From Neoarius graeffei (taxonomy: Eukaryota > Chordata > Actinopteri > Siluriformes > Ariidae), in NCBI RefSeq assembly GCF_027579695.1, contig NC_083574.1:46926559-46990558 (forward strand): a stretch of DNA of 64,000 nucleotides, read 5' to 3'. Positions 35,701 to 47,700 of this stretch are shown piece after piece (positions within the stretch are counted from its first letter, which is position 1; the number at the start of each line of letters is the position of its first letter). The notes below the pieces were generated by a model. It was not told the origin of the DNA. It saw only the letters and a program-made list of their open reading frames with translations, and did no database searches. A program made the translations under genes and the position numbers.

Positions 35701-38700
35701 TGTATTAACATGGAGATCAGCTGAAACACATTTGCCCCTTTTCCACCAAAGCAGTTCCAGGGCTGGTTCGGGGCCAGTGCTTAGTTTGGAACCGGGTTTT
35801 CTGTTTCCACTGACAAAGAACTGGCTCTGGGGCCAAAAAAAACGGTTCCAGGCTAGCACCAACTCTCTGCTGGGCCAGAGGAAAGAACCGCTTACGTCAG
35901 CGGGGGGGGGGGGGGGGGGGGGGGGTGGAGTTGTTAAGACCAACAACAATAACAAGACCGCAAAAGATCGCCATTTTTAAGCGACGAGAAGCAGCAGCTG
36001 TACAAACGCGAAGTCATTTGTTGTTGTTGCTGCTGCTGCTGCTTCTTCCGTTCTGTTTTTGCTTCAATATTCGCACCAAGGTTTATGCAAACGTAGCGAC
36101 GTAACTGATGTATACAACGACGTAACTGACGTCTACAGCGATGTAATGACGTGGGTTCCCTTAGCACCGCGAGCTATGGAAAAGCAAACTGGTTTTCAGC
36201 TGGCTCGCAAGTTGAACGAGTTGTGAACCAGCACTGGCCTCGAACCAGCCCTGGAACTGATTTGGTGGAAAAGAGGTATTTGTCATCTTTCCTGCAAGTG
36301 GCACACGCTTTCTCCAATTTTCAATAACAAAGCCCTTCTGACTGGTGGTAGACCTATCTCAGCTCCTCAGTGGGAGGAGAGAGGTGTCGGTTATTTGAAA
36401 GACATTTACAACATCTTTGGACTGCTTTCTTTTACTGATCTTAAGGATGCATTCGATCTGCCTGGTTCCTCCTTTTTCTTTAATTTGCAGCCGAAGTCAG
36501 CCCTTAAAGCATATGGCGTCCCGTGGCAGTGTTCTTTACCTATTCATCCACTCCGAGATATATTTACTAAACATGCTAAAACGACGGGTATGGTATCTAA
36601 ATTATATAATTTTTTACTGGTAACGGACACCCCCACACTTCCAATAGAGAGGGTCTGGAGAACAGATTGCCCAGGTCTGACTCAAGATTTTGATTGGAAT
36701 GACGTGTGGTCTGGCATTCGTGATGTGTCGCGTAATCCAGACCACCAGCAAATTCATTTCAATTTTTTACACAGAATATACCTTACCCCCGTCAAAGTTC
36801 ATCACATGAAAATTATTAATGATCCTTTTTGCAATCTGTGCTCTCTGAAAGCTCAGGGCACATTTAGTCACATGTTTTGGGAATGCCCTCCTGTTGGACA
36901 GCTGTGGTGCAATGTTGCATCTAACGCTACGTTCACACTGCAAGGCTTAATGCTCAATTCCGATTTTTTTGTGAAATCCGATTTTTTTGTGAGGTCGTTC
37001 ACATTAACAAATATATGCGACTTGTATGTGATCCTCAGTATGAACGAAAAGCGACCTAAAAGTGTTCCGCATGCGCACTGCAGGATACGACGACGTCACA
37101 CGCAGTGAGCATGGCCAGTGTTTACGGAAGTAAAACCGCCCGGTTGCGGTATGACTCATCCAATCTAGCTTGAATAGCTGCATCCCCCCAAATGGAAATC
37201 AGCTCCCTAACCTCTGCGTCCTTTCATTGAGAAGATTCAGAACCTTCACAGCCCGAAGCGTCCCTCGCATTGATGTCATGCGCAGGGGCGCAGATACGTT
37301 TTTTGAACTGGGAGGGACAAAAAACTGGGGGGGGACAAAGCTGCCAGCAAACCAACCCCAACCCCGATATGCCTGTCAAACTTGTTGTTAGTAACCATAG
37401 CAACCAAGCTCGAGCTCGCAACCTGTGCAGTCTGCGCAGCTCAACCAACCGAATATCAGTCTTTGTTTTGTTTTATGTGAGTTGTTGCAACTATATGTAG
37501 GCTATACACTGCTGTGCACCTCAATAAACCGAATGGTAATTAGTCTTTTGATTTTTCCGTGAGGTTTGCCTTATGCAAAGAAAGACAGCATAGACGTTTT
37601 TTCCTCCCTATAAGTAGGGGGGACCGAACGAGGTGAATTTAAATATGACTCGTCCCACCCTCTATCTGCGCCCGTGATTATGCGCCATGTTGTTGTAACT
37701 TTTTTTGAGAGACCCGCCGCCTACTTCAGCGCAGAATAGTGACGTTTGTGGCTTGTTGATGACGACGTGTAAGTCGGATAAATGCGACCTGGCGGTTCAG
37801 ACTGAAGTTGCATATGAAAAGAGCGGATAGGAATCGGAATTAGCACCACATATCCAAACGGCCTGGGTCGGATTTGAAAAAATCGGATCTGTGTCGTTCA
37901 TATTGTCAATAAAAGATCGGATACAGGTCACATATGGGCGAAAAGATCGGATTTGAGTCACTTCAGCCTGCAGTGTGAACGTAGCCAAAGTTATCTGATT
38001 TGATACAAGAAACGGTACCTGTTAACGTGTGTTGCTTCTGAATGACCTGTCTACTCTTAATATTTCCAAACTCAAGAAGCGTATAATTTTTGCCGGACTG
38101 ACAGCGGCCAAGAAAATGGTTGCCACTCGCTGGAAGCCACCTCATTCTCTCACTATCGAGTCTTGGACTCTTTCTTTTCTGGATGTCGTATATTTGGAAC
38201 TTTCAACAGCGTGAATTAATGGTGCTAATGAGAGCACACTAAATGCCTGGCGTAGTACTGCTGACTCTCTGAAAGATATGCTGTGAGCTTGTTTTTTTTT
38301 GTTTGTTTTGTTTTTCACCACTGACTCTCATTCATTCCTGTGTCCCTGCATGTCAAGTTCCTCTCTTGTTTTGTATGTCTTTGTGTGTGTCCTGTCTTTG
38401 TGTGTGTCCTGTGTCTGTGCGTGTGTGTATTTTTATATTTCCATTTTATTTATTTATTTATTTTGCTTGTGATAATAATGTTACTACTTCCGTGTTCTGT
38501 GGTGTCCCATGACACGTTCCTTTGTCTCGGGCCTACTGTATGCCTAATGTGTAAACTGAGACTGTGTTGTGATGTTGAATCCCTAAAAGTCTTGGCAGGC
38601 TTCTTTTTTACTTTTTCTCAAACTTCAATAAAAATTTGATCGCAAAAAAACAAAAACGTGCTTTGGAGCAACTTTGACGCCCCATATCTCCACATTAAAG

Positions 38701-41700
38701 TCGTTTATTTGTATAGCGCTCTTAGCAATAAACATTGTCGCAAAGCAGCCTTACAGAATTTGAACGACTTAAAATATGAGCTAATTTTATCCCCAACGAG
38801 CAAGACTGTGGCGACAGTGGCAAGGAAAAACTCCCTCAGACGACACGAGGAAGAAACCTCGAGAGGAACCAGACTCAAAAGGGAACCCATCCCCATCTGG
38901 GCAACAGACAACATGACTATAACGTTGAGTCCTAACAAAGTCAGCTTCGTTGATGCTATAAACCCCCCACCGACAGAAACCCGAGTGCGAAACCGTTCAC
39001 GACAACCGCAGTCCCAAAGTCGGCAAGTCAACTGCAGTCCCCAGCCACAAAAACACCACTGCAAGAGTCCAGAGCGTCCTCCAGGCGCGACCCCCAACCG
39101 TCCACATGGGGCCGCCCTCCACAGGATCGATGCGATGAGACTCCAACCAGACACACAGGGCACCAGGATGGACCAGACAGGTCCGAGGAGCAGAAGAGGC
39201 CAGCATCTCAATCCCAGGACCGGCATGTAACTCAGAGGGACAGATTTGGGGGGGAAGAGAGAGAAAACACAGGTTGTTAGGTAAAGCACACCAGATCTTT
39301 CAAATTTTCTTATTTATTACTCATGTTATCGTACTCTTTAGGCAACTAGGTATGTGTTCAAAAGAAATCAAACTTTCTGATTTATTAGGCTTTAAAAATA
39401 AACATTTTGTGCCTATAATGCAAATGTATGACAAGGTCTACCATAAAAACAATTATACCACTGGAAAGCGCTTGTTCTGATTTTAGCAAATGCACAAAAT
39501 ATGAAGTTGGGACCCTAAACCAAGCTATAAATATTAAGGTATCAAGTACGGTATGTTTTACGATAGACGGAAATGCTGTTTTAAGGCATATTACAAACCT
39601 ACAGTGTAGGAAAAATAACCTTAAAAATACTTTATTTGAAGAGCTTAAACAGTGTGTTGATTTGCTTTTCCACATCAGATGGAAGTTTATACTGCCCGTC
39701 AGTTGATGTAAGTGGGGCATCAATGATTTTAGTGACCTGCACCAGAGGGACCCAACAGTTATCCTGTCTCCTGGGCCAGCTGCAAGTCTGAGAGGGACCA
39801 TGAGGATGCATAAATGTTACTTGTACATCTTGTTCCTCCTCTGATAATGCACGAATGTTGCCTATCCACCACTGTCTGTCATACAAACATACAACATATT
39901 TACCAGGAATTGCATCTGCCAGAGAGACTGCTGATTTAACAGGGGTTTTATGCATTACTTGTGGCCAATTCCCACTCATATCCACAATGAAGCTAGGACA
40001 ACCTGACACCCTGCTGACCTGCAGCTGGTTGGACATGTTTGGAACGAATGAGTGGTTGTGTCTTGTTCCAGGAATAGTTGAAGAAGAGAGGGTCCCATAT
40101 ACGATTTGTACATTGGGGAGTGCCTGTTAGAGAGCGCACTTGTCCTGGGCCATCGGCATAGTGAGGTAGGGTGGCCAGTTCCTTTCCTCGCTGCCTTACT
40201 TCCCCCAGTGTTTCCACCAGGTCCCCATTCACTGCTGGGTGGACAGGGAGCGAGCCCCAGATCCCCGTCGAGCCGAGGCTCGAACCGGGGACCGTTCGCT
40301 TAGTGGTCAAGCGCTCTAACCACTTGGCCACTTCGCCTCCCCAGGAATAGTAGCTGACCTTGAAAATCTTGTCTCCAATGCTTTTTCACTCTCCATAACT
40401 TCCCCTGTACCAACCCAGATGAAATGGATGTTCTTGATGGTTTTTCTGCCCACAAAAACAGATCAGATGGGGTTAGTGTGTGATCACTCGTGACTGCCTG
40501 TAAGCTAGCTCGAGCTTCTGACCGCTTTACAGTGCCTCCAATACCATAGGAGGGTGTAGCAACACCAATCTTGATGGGATTATTACTCCTCGTTTTCCAA
40601 AAGACCGGGCAATGAGAGAGAAATGGGAGCGCTTGGTCTACACAGGCTGTGCACTGAAACTGTGCAAGCTCGCGCAGCCTGCTGGCGCTTCCACAGGTAA
40701 CGTCACCAGACTCCCTTGGGATTTTTCCAGACGTGTTTTATTTTATTTTTTCTGCTGTAGACAGATGGCCTTGTGCAAAATTACCCTTCTGGATGAGTGT
40801 GTAAAGGGACATACTTTACATGAAATTGGTCCAGAATATGCACTTTAATGTTAGAGCATGGATGGGTTGGTTTATTTATTTTTCAGCTCAGATACTGGAC
40901 AGCCTCTGAAACATTTTAAAAATATCTTTTTGTACTAATATTACTTTTATTATCCTGCCTTTATTTTACACGATATTGATTTTACTTTGTATTATTTTTT
41001 CCACCTATTTATTGTTGTAATTTGGCATTCGTGGTGTTTAAAACTGTTAATCTTGTCTGCTGTCGCCTAAATGAGGATGGGTTCCCTTTTGAGTCTGGTT
41101 CCTCTTGAGGTTTCTTCCTCATGTTGTCTGAGGGAGTTTTTCTTTGCCACTGTTGCCACGGGCTTGCTCATTGGGGATCATCATCAAAGTCCTTCCCACA
41201 CCATGTGGCGCATAGGGTGGCACCAGTCTCCATTTCCGTAACCCTCGGCCTCTCCTAGCTAAGGTTACAGTGTGTGGGGGGGGGGGCTAGTCCTCTGGTA
41301 ACCGCGAGAGTTTGACTCCCCACTCGCATCTGTATTGCAGTGTGCCTTGCCAGACGGCAGTAGGAACCATTTTTATGATGGTCTTTGGTATGACCCAACC
41401 GTGAGTAGAACTTGCGATCTCCTGATCAAGAAGTGGACACGCTAACCACTAGGCCAACTCCCAGTGCTTATTGGGGATAGATTAGGGATAAAATTAGCTC
41501 ATGTTTAAAGTCATTAAAATTCTGTAAAGCTGCTTTGCGACAATGTCTATTGTTAAAAGCGCTATAGAAATTGACTTGACTTGACGGTGGACGGCAAACT
41601 AAGAATTTCATTGTGCAGGAGGACATGTTCCTTACTGTGCATATGACAAACACTTTGAATCTTTGAAAAATGAAATTTCCCATCGCACCTTTCAAAGTTA

Positions 41701-44700
41701 TTTGTGTAGGCTCTGTGGGTAAGTTCAGCTGATGCACAAATAGGCCCAGCTTTCTAAATCACCACTCAATATACTAGATGCATCCATCTAGTAAGATCAG
41801 TCTCCGTCTAGTGATTTTTATATGTCTTAGATTTTCATCTAAAAAGTCTGAAGGCTTATAGATACAAATGGCTAACAGTTTTAGAAATAGTTGGAGAGTT
41901 GGGTCCACATAAACAAGCGCAAAGCTGAAACCACCATCTGCTCTTAGTCCGGAAGCAACTGAGTTAGTAAAGTTTGATTATTGTTTGAACTGTATTAATA
42001 CAGTATGTGGGTATTTAAAAATGCATAAAATTCATTGCTTCCAAAAGTCTGCATAAGCAATAAACATGACCTGAATGTCAACAACAGTTGCCTTTTCATG
42101 TGTAACAATTAGGTGTTTTTTTTTTTTAATGGTCTGTTATTCTAATACCTGCGTTTCCCCCCCCCCCCCCAACCCCTCTCAAATCAGACTCTCTCTCTTC
42201 AAAGACAAATGATGGAGAACCTGATTATAGCCAGAGCCAGACAAGATGCTGTATCCTTTGTTTGTGAGTCTACAGAAAAATCCAAATATAACTACAACCT
42301 TTTTATATGAAAGGGGTTGTGATTAATATTGCCTTAGAAATGTTTAGGTGAGGGTTTTGTATGTGGGTTTTTTTGTTTTTGTCTCATGTCTGTTATGTGG
42401 TTGTCTTTTAATCAATTGTTTATATTTGTGACTGTGTGTACTGGGGCTGCATGACTATATGAAACTATTATGCAAAATTATTATTGATCCATGTTGGCTT
42501 GTACAACCCCGATTCCAAAAAAAGTTGGGACAAAGTACAAATTGTAAATAAAAATGGAATGCAATGATGTGGAAGTTTCAAAATTCCATATTTTATTCAG
42601 AATAGAACATAGATGACATATCAGATGTTTAAACTGAGAAAATGTATCATTTAAAGAGAAAAATTAGGTGATTTTAAATTTCATGACAACAACACATCTC
42701 AAAAAAGTTGGGACAAGGCCATGTTTACCACTGTGAGACATCCCCTTTTCTCTTTACAACAGTCTGTAAACGTCTGGGGACTGAGGAGACAAGTTGCTCA
42801 AGTTTAGGGATAGGAATGTTAACCCATTCTTGTCTAATGTAGGATTCTAGTTGCTCAACTGTCTTAGGTCTTTTTTGTCGTATCTTCCATTTTATGATGC
42901 GCTAAATGTTTTCTATGGGTGAAAGATCTGGACTGCAGGCTGGCCAGTTCAGTACCCGGACCCTTCTTCTACGCAGCCATGATGCTGTAATTGATGCAGT
43001 ATGTGGTTTGACATTGTCATGTTGGAAAATGCAAGGTCTTCCCTGAAAGAGACGTCGTCTGGATGGGATCATATGTTGCTCTAGAACCTGGATATACCTT
43101 TCAGCATTGATGGTGTCTTTCCAGATGTGTAAGCTGCCCATGCCACACGCACTAATGCAACCCCATACCATCAGAGATGCAGGCTTCTGAACTGAGCGCT
43201 GATAACAACTTGGGTCGTCCTTCTCCTCTTTAGTCCGAATGACACGGTGTCCCTGATTTCCATAAAGAACTTCAAATTTTGATTTGTCTGACCACAGAAC
43301 AGTTTTCCACTTTGCCACAGTCCATTTTAAATGAGCCTTGGCCCAGAGAAGACGTCTGCGCTTCTGGATCATGTTTAGATACGGCTTCTTCTTTGAACTA
43401 TAGAGTTTTAGCTGGCAACGGCGGATGGCACGGTGAATTGTGTTCACAGATAATGTTCTCTGGAAATATTCCTGAGCCCATTTTGTGATTTCCAATACAG
43501 AAGCATGCCTGTATGTGATGCAGTGCCGTCTAAGGGCCCGAAGATCACGGGCACCCAGTATGGTTTTCCGGCCTTGACTCTTACGCACAGAGATTCTTCC
43601 AGATTCTCTGAATCTTTTGATGATATTATGCACTGTAGATGATGATATGTTCAAACTCTTTGCAATTTTACACTGTTGAACTCCTTTCTGATATTGCTCC
43701 ACTATTTGTCGGTGCAGAATTAGGGGGATTGGTGATCCTCTTCCCATCTTTACTTCTGAGAGCCGCTGCCACTCCAAGATGCTCTTTTTATACCCAGTCA
43801 TGTTAATGACCTATTGCCAATTGACCTAATGAGTTGCAATTTGGTCCTCCAGCTGTTCCTTTTTTGCACCTTTAACTTTTCCAGCCGCTTATTGTCCCTG
43901 TCCCAACTTTTTTGAAATGTGTTGCTGTCATGAAATTTCAAATGAGTCAATATTTGGCATGAAATTTCAAAATGTCTCACTTTCGACATTTGATATGTTG
44001 TCTATGTTCTATTGTGAATACAATATCAGTTTTTTGAGATTTGTAAATTATTGCATTCCGTTTTTATTTACAATTTGTACTTTGTCCCAACTTTTTTGGA
44101 ATTGGGGTTGTACATTTAGTCTCTACATATTGAGTGAGGAACTCCTGTGATTTCATCAGTGACCTGACTGTTTACAGCACCTCCAAAAGGATATTGAAGG
44201 CATCCATTTGATGTATGCAGTAGATCAAAATTGTTGACTTGACTGGAAGAATTGCAATACATATCCCCTTCAGACACAAGGAAAAATGCTATGAAACTTC
44301 ATGTACAATTGTACACATTCAGTACGTTTACATGCACATCCAAATTGAGCTGCTGTCGGTAATCGAGCAAAGGGTCCCAGCAGGGGTGCCAGAGAAATCC
44401 AATCCTACACGCACACAAGGAAATCGAGCTATTGTGTGAGGTGCATTGTGCACCCGAGCCACAGGTGGCGCTACACGCCCCATCGTGTTGGTACACTTCC
44501 GGTTGTCGTCATGAAGAAGAGCTATTCAAGAGTGTAAACAAAGTTATCAGTTCCGTGTTCTCCATTGCGCGTTTTTCTCCCGTCCATGAATTTTAATATA
44601 TTCAACTCTTTAAGCTGAATGAGCATGAACTCTGTCTCCTCATTGCTCCAGAAGTGCACGTTTCTGCTCGCCATTTTCTCTTCTTCGTTTGTTCCTCCTG

Positions 44701-47700
44701 ACCTCTTCTGCTGCTCGCTACTACTGTTGTCATGCCGACCGAGGCTGTCGTGTTTCCCGTTTGTGGTCTCGTCACTTCCGGAAGGGGCAGTGCTGAAGTA
44801 AGTAGCTCGACTACGTAGCTCGATAGGGTTTACATACACTAAGTAGCTCGGCTAAAATCGCATAATCTAGGTTGTGTAGCTCGATTACGAGAAATCAAGT
44901 TCGGTTCAATTTCAGCCTAGCTAAGGTGTTTCCATGCCATTTAGAACTTCGATTTCAGTCGAGCTACGGTAGAAATTCGATTTTCTCTATGTGCATGTAA
45001 ACGCACTCACTGTCTGAAAGGGATATTGAAACATTGGAAGGAGGACATCACCATCATGGGGGGCACTGTTGTTTTCTCAAGTAAAACTTAAATTCGGTGA
45101 ACTGTTGAAAACAAAAAGCTACATACAAAAATTAAGAAATTAATTTGGCCAATGCCTGAAATGAAAATGCAGTATTTAGCAATTTCAGAGGTGTCAACAA
45201 CAGCTTACTTTGTGTACTATGAAAAACTGTAGGACATACTAAATATTTTTTGTCTGAATTTGTAGCAACAGTTTGTAGTTGTTGTCCTGAATATCTATAG
45301 CTGCAAAGGAAGCTGGAAGAGAGAAGACTCCGACTGCAGGAGCAAGCCAACAGGTGAAATTTTCCATCTTGGACTCCAATGATGGTTATCATCAGAGGTC
45401 TTCTATTACTTTGTGAAAGTCTAACAATATAAAATTCCTTGCTTACAAAGGTCTGCATAAGGACCTAATATTACTGAATGAAGTTTACCCATTAGTGATT
45501 AGTTCATGACAATAAATAAGACAAGTTGGAGTGTTGTTTCATAGTTGACACTTCATGTTTCCTTTTTTTTTTTTCTTCTCCTGGTGGTAGGGACTACAAC
45601 TTTTAAACATTCTTTTGTCATTGGTTCACTAAATGAAAGGGGGGAAAAAATCAATGTACGTGTGAAAACTCTTCTGATCTAATTTCTTTAGCCCTGTAGC
45701 TAGTCTCTGATCCAATGAGCTGCCTTCAACTAAATAATCTACAACCCCAAAACAGAAGTTGGGACAGTATGGAAAATGCAAAAAAAAAAAGCAGTGATTT
45801 TCTAAATTTACTTGGACTTGTATTTCATTGCAGACAGTATGAACTCGAGATATTTCTTTTGTCCGGTTAACTTCATTTCATTTCTTAATATACATCCATT
45901 GCTGTGTGTCAGGCCTGCAACACATTCCAGGAAAGTTGAGACGGGGCAATTTGGGGCTCGTCATGAGGTAAAACAAATAATGTGATTTGAAATGGGTGAG
46001 GGGCGGCACGGTGGTGTAGTGGTTAGTGCTGTCGCCTCACAGCAAGAAGGTCCAGGTTCGAGCCCCGTGGCCGGCGAGGGCCTTTCTGTGTGGAGTTTGC
46101 ATGTTCTCCCCGTGTCCGCGTGGGTTTCCTCCGGTTTCCCCCACAGTCCAAAGACATGCAGGTTAGGTTAACTGGTGACTCTAAATTGACCGTAGGTGTG
46201 AATGTGAGTGTGAATGGTTGTCTGTGTCTATGTGTCAGTCCTGTGATGACCTGGTGACTTGTCCAGGGTGTACCCCGCCTTTCGCCCGTAGTCAGCTGGG
46301 ATAGGCTCCAGCTTGCCTGCGACCCTGTAGAACAGGATAAAGCGGCTAGAGATAATGAAATGAGATGAAATGGGTGATTGTCAACAGGTAACTGTAATTA
46401 TGATTTTAATAAAAACTCAGTTCTGCCAGTCAAGATATGAAGGGATTTGGCTATTTCACCCTCTATGATGCATAATATTGTTAAACGATCCAAGGAATCT
46501 GGAGAAGTTTTGGTGTGTAAAGGGCAAGGGTGCAAGCCTAAGTTGAACCCTCATGAGCTCAGATGGCACTGAATCAAGAACAATCAAGGAATCCGTTAAC
46601 TCTCCAGGAGCGCTTTTGACTTCTCTGGTCTCTGAAGCATCTGGGATGGACCACTACACAATTGAAACATGTATTCTGGTCAGGCATCTGGTATTCCATG
46701 ACTTTTTGGAAGAAGTGGATGCCGTGTGCTCCAGAGTAGAAAAAAAGGACCATCCAGACTGTTACTAGCAACAAGTCCAAAAGCCAGGGTCTGCCATGGT
46801 ATGGGGTTGTCGGTGCCCTTGGCAAAGGTAACTTGCACATCTGTCATATCAGCATTTAATTCAGAAAGTATATTGAGATTTTGACTCAAAATATACTGCC
46901 TTCAAGACCATCTTTTCCAGGGATATTTCAAGACAATCCAAAACCACATTCTGCACATGTTACAAAGGTGTGGCTGTGGAAGAAGAGGGTGCCTGCCCCC
47001 AATAGAGAATGTGTGGCAAATTTTGAAATGGAAAATAACCCTGTACTGTTGCACACTTTAAGACCTGTTTGCCGGAAGAAGGGAACCAAATAACACCTGA
47101 AACACTTTCTTAAATTGTTTGTGTTGTGAGAAGGAATGGCAACATTTTATAATGTGGTAAATGCTTTACTTTGCCAACTTTATTTGAAATGTGTTGCAAT
47201 ATCAATTTAAGTATTTATTTTGAAAAACAAAATTCATGAGGGAAAACATCAAATAATGTGCTGTTGTATTGTTTGGAGTGCAATACGGGTCAAAGATTAT
47301 TTACAAATCATTGTTTTCAGTTTCAATTTCAACAATGTCCCAACTGTTTCTGATGTAAGGTTTTTTTTAATTTATAATCAGGTTCCTGTCACGGTAGGAA
47401 AAGGTTTTTATATAACACGTCCTTCTTAGAAATTACACCAGTAAGTAGTTCTTGAATGTGAGTTGACTTTTTTTTTTTTTTTAATGAAATGGATTGTGAA
47501 TCTGGCCTCATTCTGCTGTGCAGGATTTGGAAAAAGCTTCAACATTTTGTGTTTTTGTTGCAGGAAGTTTTCTTCTGTGATTATGACCCCTGAGGAGCAG
47601 GAGCAGCGGGTTCTGTATGCAAATATATTAGAATATGAACAGGATCATGTGAGTGTGTATGGCGATTGTGTAGATTTCTCTGAATATGTATGTGATTTGT

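Larger units (their letters stand above)
36395..38655 (+). pseudogene. LINE (L1/Tx1-like) ORF2 C-terminus and 3' end, copy 2
   Basis: The frame is open from [20 protein letters not shown] through [12 protein letters not shown] to [20 protein letters not shown]. This is the Cys-rich CxxC..H....C element at the end of L1/Tx1-type ORF2. It is interrupted by a MITE (36926-37985) and resumes at 38029 ([20 protein letters not shown]), ending near 38220. The 3' UTR ends CAATAAAAATTTGATCGC and an A-rich tail (38640-38656). Not functional. Confidence 0.82.
39251..41042 (-). mobile_element. Remnant of an unidentified coding element
   Basis: The region lies between two inverted copies of the TATAGCGCT repeat. 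It contains a conserved-looking - strand ORF (39632-40036) and is split by a tRNA-type SINE. - strand coding-like sequence may continue to about 40600. I cannot name the element. Confidence 0.4.

Noticed and set aside
38658-39230. 190-codon ORF
   Set aside because: It lies wholly inside an interspersed repeat that recurs inverted at 41043-41590, where the frame is broken. No domain.
46574-46840. Small ORFs near 46550-46890
   Set aside because: They fall in a decayed Tc1-like element with many stops. Only short transposase-like pieces survive.
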